DNA of 64,000 nucleotides. Origin: Meconema thalassinum. Its lineage: Eukaryota > Arthropoda > Insecta > Orthoptera > Tettigoniidae. Positions 10,651-21,454 of the stretch are shown here, one piece after another (the first letter of the stretch is position 1; the number at the start of each line of letters is the position of its first letter). The position numbers and the translations under genes were made by a program. The notes beneath the pieces are model-generated. The model made no database searches, was not told the DNA's origin, and saw only the letters and a program-made list of their open reading frames with translations. Location: assembly GCA_946902985.2 (NCBI GenBank), contig OX336391.1, forward strand, positions 196,356,289 through 196,420,288, in the 5' to 3' direction.

Positions 10651-10679
10651 GATACACGGCGGTACACAGTCGTTCGTGT

Positions 10680-11843
10680 GACTACAAAACCAACATGGCG
10701 GCCAAGCGAATTTGAGACATTTAAATAGACTTTTCTCGCGATTAAACTATCCAAACGTAATGAAACTTGGTACAGCAAATATTTATACACATTGCAATGC
10801 ACTGGAGTCTAATTTAGTTCAATTGTTTACATAACCTCAAAATGGCGGCTGTGTGAAATATTTCACTGACATTCTATATCCCCGAAACTATTACAGATAT
10901 CACCCTGCAATTTTGTACGATGATAAAGGGTACTGATACAAGTTTACCTATGTATAATTCATAAACCTGTAAAGTACAAAACGAACATGGCGACCAAGCG
11001 AATTTGAAATATTGTAATAGACTTTTCTCGTGAGTTAACTCTCTGAGCGCAGTAAAATGTGTTACAGTAAATGATTTTGCAGATTGTAATGTACTGCCAT
11101 CTAATTTAATTCAATTGTTTACATAACCTCAAGATGGCGGCTGTGCGAAATTTTAAAATTAAGTTTTTATTTCTTGTGTCGTAATCATGCGATCGAAGTG
11201 AAAGTTTGAATAATGAACCTAGGCAATAAGTGTCCTTGAATGGTACATAACTCTATGGCCTATACATATAACAATCCTAAATGGCAAGCTTCCGTAATAT
11301 TTAGACGGTTCTCAATATCTATGAATCTTTTACAGCAACCAAACTGAAATTTTTATGTTCATAGAGACTATGAACATATGTTCACCTATAGGACTTTCAG
11401 TAACCTGGTGAGCACGAATCCAACATGGCGGCGACGCGAAGTATAAATATTTAAATGGACGTTTCTCGCGAATTAACTATCTGAGTGCCGTGAAACGTTG
11501 CACGTTAAATGCTTACACAAATGTTGATCCACTGGCATCTAATTTATTTCAATTGTTTGCATAATCACAAGATGGCTGCTGTGCGTAATTTTAAAATCTC
11601 GTTTTTACTTCTTGTGTTCTAATCATGCGATTGAACTTTGAATACCACACGTACACAATAATCTTAATATAATAGTACAAAAATAAAAATCCAACCTGGC
11701 GACCATCTGAAATATTTAGACGGTTCTCAATATCTACGAATCTGTTACAGCAATTAAACTGAAATTTTGTATGTTGATAGAGGCAATTAACATGAGCAGG
11801 ATATATGAAAATAGGCTGTACAGTTCTTCACGGAACTACTTGT
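10680..11843 (+). mobile_element. HINE-2: type-B core and 3' end
   Basis: Monomers with the landmark ATGGCG or a variant start near 10687, 10838, 10982, 11130, 11273, 11420, 11567 and 11692, about 146 bp apart. The tail has GAAAATAGGCTG at 11807-11818, then hairpin AGTTC (11822-11826) / GAACT (11833-11837) and CTACTTGT. The head is missing because the PLE lies upstream. The sequence right of 11843 matches 22321 onward, where no HINE is present. Confidence 0.8.
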
Positions 11844-11948
11844 TATACTTGTGGTCACACTGTCCTTATGCAAGGTTTCGACACTGATGTGTAACTATGT
11901 AACGGTCTGTTACTTCTTCACGCAAAATTATATCTCCCGCAGAGATGT
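11844..11948 (+). repeat. Flank shared with 22321-22427
   Basis: The stretch beginning TATACTTGTGGTCACACTG and running to the SINE tail at 11949 is nearly identical to 22321-22427, with few substitutions. It belongs to the same duplicated composite segment. Confidence 0.75.
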
Positions 11949-12345
11949 TGGTTGGTTCCTCAGTATAGGGGCTGCGACAACGCGGTCATATAACCCCGTG
12001 TACTTTGGGTGAGTGTAGAATCTGTCTGATAAACGGTGTGAATTGTGATGGCTGTATTAGTCTGTAATTCAGGTAAGGAATGCAGACGCTAAATTTCAAG
12101 CAGTAGTTCCTAATGTTGCTACCAGATACTAACGTGAACGCCACCTAGCTGTGAACTTGGCTACTAGATGCCACCTCAATCAGCAACTCGCAACGAACGT
12201 TGGAACTTCCCCTCCAAAGGAAAGCTTACTGGGGGATTTTTAGCGCTCTTAGAAAATCCGACGACTTTGGCCGGCTTTGAACCCGTGACCTTGGGCATAG
12301 AAGTTCAGCATGCTACCAGTTACGTCACCGAAGCCGCTTCACATT
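11949..12345 (-). mobile_element. tRNA-derived SINE, composite unit 1
   Basis: The minus-strand head contains A-box-like GACGTAACTGGTAGCATG and B-box-like GGGTTCAAAGCC (about 12275-12335). A body of about 250 bases follows, ending in the tail module CGCGTTGTCGCAGCCCC ... GAACCAACC at 11949. Length is about 400 bp. Copies occur in units 2-4 and a head-only copy at 53640. Confidence 0.75.
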
Positions 12346-13093
12346 TAGTCAGATGGAAATCTGAATCTGGTCTCGAGCAAGTGCGTTGTCATGGCAACGT
12401 CTGATGGCACATCCCTCATCAATTTAGTAGTGTTGCCATGTCAACCACTGATAGCTCTTGGCATTTTCTTATAATTCCGAAATCATTTTTCTCATCCCTT
12501 GGCGCAATGGTGGCTCATATCAAAAATTCTTTCAGACAAACGTTTTATGTAATTATTAGGGGAATATTGTCCATTTTGTACGGTTTTGATAATGTGCCTA
12601 TTAACAGAGATATGATTAATGTTTCCCGAAAAAAAACACTTTTTCCCACCCCTTTGGTCAATGGTTGGTGCTATCAAAAAACGTTTCAAACATAAATTTC
12701 TGATCTTTATCCGACACATAGTATGAACTTTGAACGGATTCGATATTTCACATATTAAGAGAGTTATGGCATTATTTCATTTTTTTTTCAAAAAAAAAAA
12801 GTCCCCCATTGTCATCCCCTTCGACCGATTTAGCCCAGTAACAAACTCGTCCGAGATTTTATGGGTATACATATTCGGTAAAAAATTCAAAGTGATTGGA
12901 GCAAAATTACGGCAGTTATCGTGTCCACAAGAAACTGATATACATATATACATATATTACATAAATTATATATAATCTTTTGAACTGACGGTGGTTTTGG
13001 GGTCTGGGGGATGTGAAACACGAAGATATGTCGACATTTTCCGGAAATCGAAACATGGTACCCATTGCAATAGTTAGCTTTCTAATGAAATCT
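12346..13093 (+). repeat. Composite unit 1, non-SINE part
   Basis: Starts after the SINE head and ends at GAAATCTACCTA. Internal sequence repeats loosely every 145-155 bases (CTCATCCCTTGG near 12494, CCCACCCCTTTGG near 12645, the CCCCCTTCGACCG-like stretch near 12810). It carries a short TA/CATA microsatellite near 12935-12970. The same unit occurs at 13376-14092, 23240-23922 and 24365-27312. Confidence 0.75.
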
Positions 13094-13099
13094 ACCTAA

Positions 13100-13897
13100 A
13101 ATACTACCGTCACCGACACCTAGCTGTGAACTTGGCTACTAGATGCCACCTCAATCAGCAACTTGCAACGAACGTTTGAACTTCCCCTCCGAAGGAAAGC
13201 AAACTCAGGTTTTTTAGCGCTCTTAGTAAATCCGACGACTTCAGCCGGGTTTGAACCCGCGACCTTGGGCATAGAAGTTCAACATGCTACCAGTTCCGAT
13301 ACCGAAGTCGCTTCCCACAGACATATGAAAACTGAATGTGATCTCGTGCAGTGGCGTTGTCATAGCAACTGCTGATGGCTCATCCCTTATCAATTAAAAG
13401 TAAAGTTGTCATGGCAACCTCTCTTGGCACTTGGCATTTTCTTATAATTTAAATCATTTTGTTCACCCCGTGGCGTAATGGTGGGTCATATCAAAAATTC
13501 TTTCAGACAAAAGTTTTAGGTAATTATTGGAGGAATATTGTCCATTTTGTGCGGTTTTGATATTGTGCCTATTAACAGAGATATGATTAATGTTTCCCGA
13601 AAAACCCACTTTTTCCCACCCCTTTGGTCAATGGTTGGTGCTATCAAAAAACTTATTTGACATCAATTTTTGGCACTTATCCGACACATATTATGAACTT
13701 TGAAGGGATTCGATATTTCATGTATTAAGAGAGTAATAGCGATATTTCACTTTTTCGAAAAAAGCCCCCCATTTTCACCCCCTTTGACCGATTTTGCCCA
13801 TTAACGAACTCGACCGAGATTTTATAGGGATACATATTATGTAAAACATTCAAAGTGATTGGTGCAAAATTACGGCAGTTATCGTGTCCACAAGAAA

Positions 13898-13937
<40 letters not shown>

Positions 13938-14092
13938 TAGATACATATATACATAAATTATATATAAACTTTTGAACTGACGGTGGTTTTGGGGTCTGGG
14001 GGATGTGAAACGCGAAGATATGTCGAAATTTTCCGGAAGTCGAAACATGGGACCCATTGCAATAGTTAGCTTTCTAATGAAATCTACCTAAC
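13100..14092 (+). repeat. Composite unit 2 (tandem copy, SINE body shortened)
   Basis: Second copy of the unit directly after unit 1. It starts inside the SINE body (ACTACCGTCACCGACACC), so the SINE tail module is absent. SINE head boxes lie on the minus strand at about 13240-13315. The TA microsatellite is at 13902-13935. The unit ends at CTACCTA, where a HINE tail begins. Confidence 0.75.
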
Positions 14093-14303
14093 ACGGTGAA
14101 ACCGAATAGAATGAATTATTTTACATAGGTACACTAGCAAAGGGCACCTCATATTCATGTTTAATATCCCTATAGCACGTTGTATTTCAACAAGCTATAT
14201 ACAAACAACATTCAATTATACTCCTTGAAAAGGACGAAGAGTTATAACAATACCAATGCATTTAGGAGAAAGTAGGCTATATGTTCTTTACTGAACATCT
14301 TGT
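14093..14303 (+). mobile_element. HINE 3' fragment, type A
   Basis: Begins inside a type-A unit (ACACGGTGAAACCGAAT) and runs to the full tail: GAAAGTAGGCTA at 14268-14279, hairpin ATGTTC (14281-14286) / GAACAT (14293-14298), CTTGTT. It matches the 3' end of the copy at 34957-36800. Confidence 0.8.
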
Positions 14304-14690
14304 TTTGATTACACCCAAACCATTGCCATACATCTTTTTGTGTGTGTGTGTGTGGGGGGGGGGTAGGTAGAGTTCCACTTTTCCTACCTAATTATTGGGC
14401 TTAATTTCGTATGGGCCGAATGATAAGTATTAAGCAAGTATTATATAGTTTACTTATATCCAAGCGGCGACGATATCTTCAGAATTTCTGAAGATATATA
14501 TGCACTCTCCACAGCAAATTCCAATTTTTAGGGAACCAGACAGGTTCAGAAGAATGATAATGATGATGAAAAGAGAGAAGCTGATATGCACATTATTAAG
14601 TTTTCTGAAGACATAAAATAAGGTGAAATGTGGGGGGAAAAATCTTAAATATGAAAGTACATGCATTTAACGTAGTTATTGAATTAAATA
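14304..14690. other. No gene recognised
   Basis: Contains a GT run and G run at 14338-14365 only. No coding signal. Confidence 0.5.
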
Positions 14691-14694
14691 TTTT

Positions 14695-14800
14695 TATATA
14701 AATAATACACCGCAGTCTTAGGACAGCTTCAGGAATTCGGGACATCGCAAGTTCGAATCTCGGCGTTGACAGCTGCTAATCTCAATATGTTTTTCCCCTC
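14695..14800 (+). mobile_element. tRNA-like SINE remnant
   Basis: Pol III B-box-like AGTTCGAATCTC at about 14751-14762 follows a decayed head (GCAGTCTTAGGACAGC). Weakly supported because no target duplication or second copy was found. Confidence 0.4.
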
Positions 14801-15100
14801 GCTTTTTCACACTACCACCAAGAAAATGCCGGGATAGAACCTTACTTGACTGGCTGCATGATGAAAAGGTACCGTTCTCACCTGCTGTGCCCAAGGCCGA
14901 ATCCTGGCGCAGTCAGTTGGCATTTAAGGGTTGGCAAATGCGAGGGAGCCATGTCAGTAGATTTACTGACAAGTTAAAGATCCCCTTCGGGGCAACATTC
15001 GAGTACCCCGGCGTCTCTAAAAGCCACAGTAGGTAAAAGGGATGTAAAACAAATAACATTCTTCTTATTATTACTATTATAACGGGAAGATGATTCCCGA
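14801..15100. other. No gene recognised
   Basis: Possibly upstream decayed LINE sequence, but no readable domain. Confidence 0.4.
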
Positions 15101-15119
15101 GGGAAATGAACGAAGAAGC

Positions 15120-15430
15120 TGACACCATTCCTAGCTGACTGGGTCAGCCGTAATCTTGATGAAGTGAACTATTACCTAACAAAATTCCTGACAGGTCACG
15201 GATACTTCTGAAAATCTCTCCACAGAATAGAACAAGCGAGTTGTCCGGCGTGTATTTACTGCAATGACATCGATGACGCACTCCATTGGCTGCCGCAAAG
15301 AAGACGCTTGGTAGCTGAGCAAGGAGAACGGACTCCAGACAACTTCGTGCATATTATGCTAAAAAATCGAGAATCCTGGGATCAGGTAGCAGTTTATAGG
15401 AAAGTACTTTGCACCAAAAGAAGTGGGACT
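15120..15430 (+). pseudogene. LINE pol C-terminal relic (jockey/R1-like)
   Basis: In shifting frames the plus strand reads VNYYLTKFLTGHGYF, a stop, LHRIEQASCPACIYC, then RRRLVAEQGERTPDNFVHIM and ESWDQVAVY. This order (LTGHG, CP.C knuckle, terminal helix) is the C-terminus of jockey/R1-type LINE pol. Part between the knuckle and terminal helix is deleted. A second relic of the terminal helix lies at 21455-21575. Confidence 0.7.
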
Positions 15431-15674
15431 TCGATGCATATGAGCGATAATAAATAATAATTGAAGGACGAATAGGAAGAAGAAGCATAAATGGGTTCTC
15501 GCACGACGCCGCCCTGAAGTAATGCGAGAGCGGTTCCGGGGTGGAGACACACGTTGTGGGAGAAGAGTATGTGGTATTTGGTGGGTACGATTCCCACGCC
15601 CTTGTGGATTGGGGATCCCCACAATCGTCTCAAGCAAGATTTTCCACATACCCTCGTAAAAATTAATATTATTA

Positions 15675-16150
15675 CTAGCGGACCCGTGCGAGAACTCTGG
15701 CATGTGTATAAACCACCCGCCCAGATTTACTGTTATGCGGGATATATAAACCTGTTTATGTGTTTAAACGCAAATATTTATGAAATCAGAGAGCAATAAT
15801 ATTCATCACTGCTGCTGGTTTCACAATCGGTTGCGTGCGCCCCATGTGTACAGACTACCCGCTCAGCACTAGTGCTATGCGGCTGTACGCGACACAGTTC
15901 TGATTGGGGCTATCGTCTTGTTTATTTGTTTAAGAAGCATTTTATAAACAAATAAATATATTTCCGTTGACTTTTCAAGAAATGCAAGATTTTTTTCCTC
16001 TACTATTAAGGCGATTTGGAAGATTTTGGTACAAACCACACCTTCTAACTCCCTGTGGCTTAGGACATTATTAAGATAGTACCTTACTTCAAGTCCCGGT
16101 GCGCCTACCCCTTCCCCGTGTAAGAATATGCTGTAGTTACACACACTACA
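15675..16150 (-). mobile_element. Helitron-like 3' end and body
   Basis: Minus strand ends with CGCACGGGTCCGCTAG (CTAG at 15675-15678) followed by T of an ATT-rich target, as Helitrons do. Two related head-like segments occur in tandem (15680-15790 and 15828-15960). The second closely matches 38690-38900. The 5' TC end was not fixed, so the right limit is approximate. Confidence 0.6.
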
Positions 16151-16275
16151 AGAGTCATCATAAATGAAATACAGTCACAAGAAAATGAGCTTGTTAGTTC
16201 TGTTCCTTATTATTATTTATCGTATGATGGTAGAAGGAATAGATAAAACAATTATTTACAAATATATATACAATG

Positions 16276-16940
16276 GTATACACTAACGAGGGAAGTACCC
16301 CAGCTCGAACGGCTAAAGCCGACTGGCAGTGCACTCAACACACGATGATATGTCTGTTCTATTACCCACCACGAGCATTTATCTGTAAATCCTCGCATTA
16401 GTGTACAATCAATGTTTGGAAGTTACGGCGTCCAAAGATTACATAAACACAATTCGCAGCAGAACCTACCGTGCAACAGACAATTCAGACTATTATATTA
16501 ACAAGAAACAGATGTGGTGCAGTATCATCTGGCAAACGGTTGAACACTTGCTTGCAACAAGAAATCTTAACACATGCAGTACCGTGTTGACATGGTCATT
16601 TTTCCCACAACAGACGATACTGTGTTGTCCTCCATTCGACGTCGAAGTGTAAATGTGGAGTTTCAATGAAGTGATAAAAACACAGCGGAATGGAACAGTA
16701 CGCACACTTAACAAGGGCAATATGTAGACATACTCCATTATTTACAATGTTCCCGCATTGAAATAGTCCAAACCCAAATGCCACGGTGATCACATTATCA
16801 CATACTCAGATGGCGCTGGCGACCGAACACGTACTTTTACAGATGAATGGCATTGATAGCTATTTACATAGGCACAACTGTGCACTTTAAACCCACTTTC
16901 AATCAGTTTTCGCCTTTCGAGCTGGGGTACTTCTCTTGTA
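16276..16940. mobile_element. Possible TIR element
   Basis: GAAGTACCCCAGCTCGAA at about 16291-16308 is answered by its perfect inverted copy at about 16918-16935. A second inverted pair (ATACACTAACGAGG at about 16277 and CCTCGCATTAGTGTAC at about 16392) lies at and inside the left end. No transposase. Target duplication not identified. Confidence 0.5.
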
Positions 16941-16984
16941 AGGTACACTTGATGTCAAGTTTGATAAACTAGAGTCCAAAATTG

Positions 16985-17600
16985 AACAGTTGACGCCAGT
17001 CAATGGCTCCTTGGGACAGCTTGTTTGTCTTGCAATGTTCCTTTGAATGCTCTGAGGGGACATGCGAAGACTACGTGATCCATAGTCTGATGTTCTTCGC
17101 CGCAGTCACATGCAGGAGAGGACTTCCAACCCCATTGGTTCAGGATCACTGCGCACCTTCCTTGGCCCGTTCTTATCCGATTCAGTGCGCACCATTTGCA
17201 CCGAGGTTGATGAAATTCTGCAGGTCGAACCCAAGGAGTTTCGATTAACTGATGGTGTGTCAAGGACGTTTGTTCTTGCCATTTGGTATTCCAGGCATCT
17301 AGGATGTTGACGCTGTCGTCCTGCTGGCTGGTCGCTGTTCTTCATGATGGTTGCCTGGACTTCAGTCGCTGTGCTGAAGTTACTGGGAGCACGGAGTGTC
17401 ATGGCAGCGATGGATTGTTTTGGATTTTCTTCCATATGTTCCTCAATGAAGGGGAGGAGGTGGAATATTACTTAGTACTGGTAGCCAGTGAGTGTTGGTG
17501 GATCGCAGGTACCCAGTAATGATGCGCATTGCTTGGTTCAGTTGTGTGTCAACAATTTTGGTATGGGCACTATTAAGCCGTGTAGAGCAGCAGTTCCTTG
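16985..17600 (-). pseudogene. LINE pol C-terminal relic (jockey/CR1-like)
   Basis: Minus strand, shifting frames: NSAHTKIVDTQLNQAMRIIT and WLPVLSNIPPPPL near 17480-17580, then PRCKWCALNRIRTGQGRC, CDCGEEHQTMDHVVFACPL at 17040-17180. This is the post-RT region of jockey/CR1-type pol ending in a Cys/His knuckle. Frameshifts and stops make it dead. The RT domain is absent. Confidence 0.75.
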
Positions 17601-17665
17601 TTGACGAAGAATAATAAGTCCTGAAGATTAAAAACCTTAATTCAATAATAATTTGTACTTATATT

Positions 17666-17707
17666 GTACCGGTTTCGGCCACATTGTGGCCATCCTCAGC
17701 GCAAATA
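17666..17707 (-). ncRNA. Hammerhead ribozyme motif, copy 1
   Basis: Minus strand: CTGAGGA, helix II TGGCCAC/GTGGCC with an AAT loop, GAAA, then CCGG and TA. This satisfies the CTGANGA...GAAA core and a loopless palindromic helix III (ACCGGT) before the cleaved A, as in Penelope-type hammerheads. Helix I was not clearly resolved. Confidence 0.7.
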
Positions 17708-17773
17708 ATGTGAATAGAGAAGAAAGACTGACAGTAGGCCTACATGTTTTTTTTAACAACCTTCTTTTATGGT

Positions 17774-17841
17774 GAAATTGTTCATGTACTGCAAGTCTTG
17801 CTTCTCTGAAATTGTTCATGTATTGCAAGTCTTGCTTCTCT
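17774..17841 (+). repeat. 34-bp tandem duplication
   Basis: GAAATTGTTCATGTACTGCA... at 17774-17807 repeats at 17808-17841 with one base change. It lies between the two hammerhead arms. Confidence 0.9.
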
Positions 17842-17850
17842 ATTCACATT

Positions 17851-17891
17851 ATTTGCGCTGAGGATGGCCACAATGTGGCCGAAACCGGTAC
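17851..17891 (+). ncRNA. Hammerhead ribozyme motif, copy 2
   Basis: CTGAGGA at 17858-17864, helix II at 17865-17880 (TGGCCAC, AAT, GTGGCC), GAAAC from 17881 and the GGTA cleavage box to 17890. It is the exact inverted copy of copy 1. The same core rules are met. Confidence 0.72.
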
Positions 17892-17924
17892 AAGAAATAG
17901 AACAAATTATTATTGACTTGTTGT

Positions 17925-18470
17925 TGTTTGAGTCTTCAGTCCTTTGATTGGTTTGATGCAACTCTCCACGCCTCCCTGTCCTGAGCTAATCGTTTCATCT
18001 CTACATAGCTACATCACCCTACATCCGAGGCAATCTCTTTAGAATATTCTAACCTTGATCTACCCCTACAGTTCTTGTCCTCCAACCTTCCTTCCATAAC
18101 TAAGCTTGCTATTCCTGGGTATCTTAGTATGTGTCTACCAACCTATCTCTTCTCTTCATTAGCAGTCGCCAGGAACATCTCTCCTCTCCCACTAGTCTTA
18201 ATAGGCTACCTCATCGTTTGTAACCCTATCTGCCCATTTGATCTTCATCATTCTCCTGTAACACCACATTTCAAACTCTTCAAGTCTCCTCTTTTCTGCT
18301 GCACCAATAATCCAAGTTTCACTTCCATAGAGCGCCAAGCTCCACACAAAGGCCTTCAAAATTGACTTCCTTACACCTAAATCTATATTCGATGTCAACA
18401 GATTCCTTTTCTGTAGAAATGCTTTCCTTGCCTGAGCTAACATAATTTTTATATCCTCTTTGCTTCGTCA
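17925..18470 (-). pseudogene. LINE pol C-terminal relic with 3' UTR
   Basis: The minus frame 18443-18198 reads QARKAFLQKRNLLTSN, RKSILKAFVWSLALYGSETW, then LEEFEMWCYRRMMKIKWADR, the thumb/C-terminal region of a CR1/RTE-like pol. The following sequence to about 17925 is its frameshifted end and UTR. The fragment is nested inside the inverted PLE termini. Confidence 0.75.
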
Positions 18471-18524
18471 ATCACTGGTTATTTTGACTTAAGGGTTTTA
18501 ATCTTCAGGACTTATTGAAGAAAT

Positions 18525-19290
18525 ACAGGTTATCAAAAAGGTTAAACAAATACCAATATCTTCCAATCTCTTAAAGTGTATTAAAAAGAAAGCAATTTTT
18601 TTTACAAAACATATTTAAGTTCTTAACTGCCGCCAGTCATGAAAAAAGGCTTCTAACTCTCCGCTAAAAGCGATTCGGCTTCACGGGAAGATAAATGGAG
18701 TTAACATAAGAAATGCTTTCAACAACAGTCTTAAGTGAAAACAAACAAACAAAAGAATAACCAGGGAACTGGAGCGCTTTTCACGCTCGTCCGAGCATGA
18801 CTCCTGATCGTAACCGGTGCTGAACGTGCTGCAATACATCCCACTTGCTTCCTGAGAAACATACAATTTGTTTAAAATACACAAAGGTCTGTGCGTCATG
18901 TACTGGCTGAATGATATATCTTCTGTTTGCCTTTACAGTCCATGAGATACATCTTACTGATACAGAGCGTTCGCGGGTAACGGAACACACTTGCTTTCGG
19001 CAAGATAAGGACGAGTCAGCTGTCAGCAAAGAGTCGTCGAGGGCTGCTACGAATCTCTCCAGATATTCACATCGCATTGTGGAAGCTGTCGCAGGCTATT
19101 CACTGTGCGATACCATCGACAAAAAAGTAGATGGCTTCTATTTCCTGGCGAAGACCTTGTACTTGTTAAATAAGAATAGCCTATAATATCTGTCAGGACA
19201 TTACATTTTTGTTGCAATTTTGAATAGGTTCATAAGATGCAAAATTCAGAGACTGAATAGCCTACATGGTTTTATTAATATCGTGTTGGA
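18525..19290. other. No gene recognised; one open stretch
   Basis: The plus frame 18941-19186 is open after a TTTACAG-type acceptor at 18940 and reads HEIHLTDTERSRVTEHT onward, about 80 residues. No family recognised and no donor chosen. It may be a short exon, an old mobile-element piece or chance. Confidence 0.2.
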
Positions 19291-19297
19291 AGCCAAT

Positions 19298-19348
19298 TTT
19301 AGCCTATTTTCAATTTTGAAAATAATAGGCTTATGAGATCACCTTTTG

Positions 19349-19389
<41 letters not shown>

Positions 19390-20799
19390 TAATAACATCT
19401 AAACGGCTGAAGCGATTTCAATGAAACTCGGTAAGTTCATAGCACTATTCCAGACGACCCCGACCGTGCCCTTTAAATTTTGTTACGTCTCACCAATCCA
19501 ACATGGCGGCTGTGCGAAATATTTCACCAGCATTCAATATCTCCGAAACTATTCCCGATATCACCCTGGAATTTTTTACGGTGATAAGGGGAACTACTAA
19601 AAGTTTACCTATGTGACTTTTGAATAACTAGTAACTACGAAACCAACACGGCGGCCACGCGAATTCGCGACTTTTAAATATACGTTTCTCCCGATTTAAC
19701 CAACCAAATGCAATAAAACTTGGTACTATATATGTTTATAAACATTGTAATGCACCGACATCTAGCTTGGTTCAATTGTTTACATAACCACAAGATGGCG
19801 GATGTGCGAAATATTTCACCGGCATTCTATATCTTTCAAACTATTAGCAGTATTACCCTGAAATTTTGTACGGAGATAAAGGGCACTACTGGAAGTTCAT
19901 CTATATGACTTTCAAAATCCGGTTAACTACAAAACGAACATGGCGGCCAAGCGAATTTGAAAATTTTAAATAGACCTTTCTCGCGATTTAATGTTCCATT
20001 CGCAATGAAATCTGGTACAGGAAATGTTCATACACATTGCAATACACTGGTATCTAATTTAGTTCAATTGTTTACATATCCTCAAGATGACAGCTTTGCA
20101 AATTTTAAAATTAAGTTTTTATTTCTTCTGTCGTAATCATGCGATCGATGTGAAAGTTTGAATAATGAACCTAAGCAATAATTTTCCTTTAACGGTACAT
20201 GACTCTATGGCCTATACATTTAACAATCCAACATGGCGACCATCCGAAATATTTAGACGGCTCTGAATATCTAAGAATCTATTAAAGCAATCAAACTGAT
20301 TTTTGTTATGTTCATAGGGGCTGTGAACTTAAGTTCACCTATAGGACTTTAAATAACCTGGTGATCACAAATCCAACATGGCGGCAACGCGAAATATAAA
20401 TATTCACATGGACGTTTCTCGCAATTTAACCATTCGAGTGCAGTGAATCTTGGTACAGTAAATCCTTATACGAATGTTAATCCAATGCCATCTATTTTAT
20501 TTCAATTGTTTCCATAACCACAAGATGGCAGCTGTGCGAAATTTTAAAATCTTGTGTCCTAATCATGCGATTGAAGTTTGAATTCTACACGTACACAATA
20601 ATCTTCATGTAACAGTACATAATTCTAGGACCTACATATATAAAATCCAACATGGCGACCATCCGAAATATTTAGTCGGTTCTCAATATCTACGAATCTA
20701 TTGCAGCAATCAAACTGAAATTGTGTATGTAGATAGAGGCAATTAACATAAGTAGGATATATGAAAATAGGCTGTATAGTTCTTCATGGAACTACTTGT
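19298..20799 (+). mobile_element. HINE-3: full-length type-B copy
   Basis: Head TAGCCTATTTTC at 19300-19311 with a hairpin to AATAGGCTT and ATGAGATC, then a GT run at 19354-19386. Nine monomers (ATGGCGGC or variant at about 19499, 19645, 19791, 19936, 20082, 20229, 20374, 20520, 20648). Tail GAAAATAGGCTG at 20763-20774, hairpin AGTTC/GAACT at 20778-20793, CTTGTT end. Head and tail subterminal repeats match 11 of 12 and both carry the A/T change that distinguishes type B from type A. Confidence 0.85.
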
Positions 20800-20829
20800 T
20801 AAGTGATGCTTTTGTAACCGAAATGTATG

Positions 20830-21140
20830 CTTTTCATTAGACCAACACGATCGTATCCAATTTTAACGGGTGTTATGCCTTAAACCTGAAAAGACGTTAC
20901 AACAATTTATTAATTCTAATAACATTGCAACGACAAGTTACATGAACTAATTAATATTAATAACGTTACAACGACAAACTACATACATTTATTAATATTA
21001 ATTATATTACAAGAATAAGTTACATACATTTATTAATATTAATGATGCTACAACAAATTATATATGTAATAATGTTATTAACAATGCAAGTCACTTGAAT
21101 GTATTAATATTAATAATATTGCAACAAGTTGAATGAATAA
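20830..21140 (+). repeat. AT-rich minisatellite, period near 47-50 bp
   Basis: About five degenerate units containing TTAATATTAATAA and ACAACGACAAGTTACATACA-like blocks. The leading part (20845-20910) resembles 4635-4720. Confidence 0.65.
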
Positions 21141-21454
21141 ATTTAACTTCAATAAATAGCTCTGATTACATTGCCGAACAATTACTATGTTTCGGGCTCA
21201 AAAATAGCTTATGTGTATGTATTTTCACCTGTTGAATTCAAAAATCACCATAACAATGACCGATTAGTTCTTGGTTTGGAAATATAATAAAATGTAATTT
21301 CCTAGAGTCAGCATTTTCAATTTGAGGGAAATTTTGATTAATGGGGTTGACGCAGCTGTCAACTGACAAAACAGAACATTCCGGAGCTAATTAAAAAAGA
21401 TACAGTTAGTCTGAGAGACTAGACTTTATATCATTTCAAATGACGCATGCTACA
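21141..21454. other. No gene recognised
   Basis: AT-rich sequence without a readable domain. Confidence 0.4.

Larger units (their letters stand above)
9116..10679 (-). mobile_element. Penelope-like element (PLE), 5'-truncated
   Basis: On the minus strand the order is RT, GIY-YIG endonuclease, then a non-coding terminus with a hammerhead-like motif, the known layout of Penelope-like retroelements. The 3' boundary at 9116 cuts HINE-1 in mid-unit; the 5' boundary near 10644-10679 abuts a HINE type-B core. The 5' part of the RT is missing. A shared 57-base piece of its terminus recurs at 21847-21905. Confidence 0.88.
17613..18516. mobile_element. Inverted pair of PLE-like termini with a LINE nested
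   Basis: An outer inverted repeat (17613-17640 with 18489-18516, near-perfect, core AATAAGTCCTGAAGATTAAA) encloses a perfect 57-bp inverted repeat (17666-17722 with 17835-17891) and a LINE relic. The inner arms carry hammerhead motifs of the kind found in Penelope-like terminal repeats. No RT of this element remains, so its origin is inferred from the motif. Confidence 0.6.

Noticed and set aside
10680..10802. Apparent N-terminus of the PLE reverse transcriptase frame
   Set aside because: These codons are HINE type-B core sequence read through; the RT is 5'-truncated near 10650.
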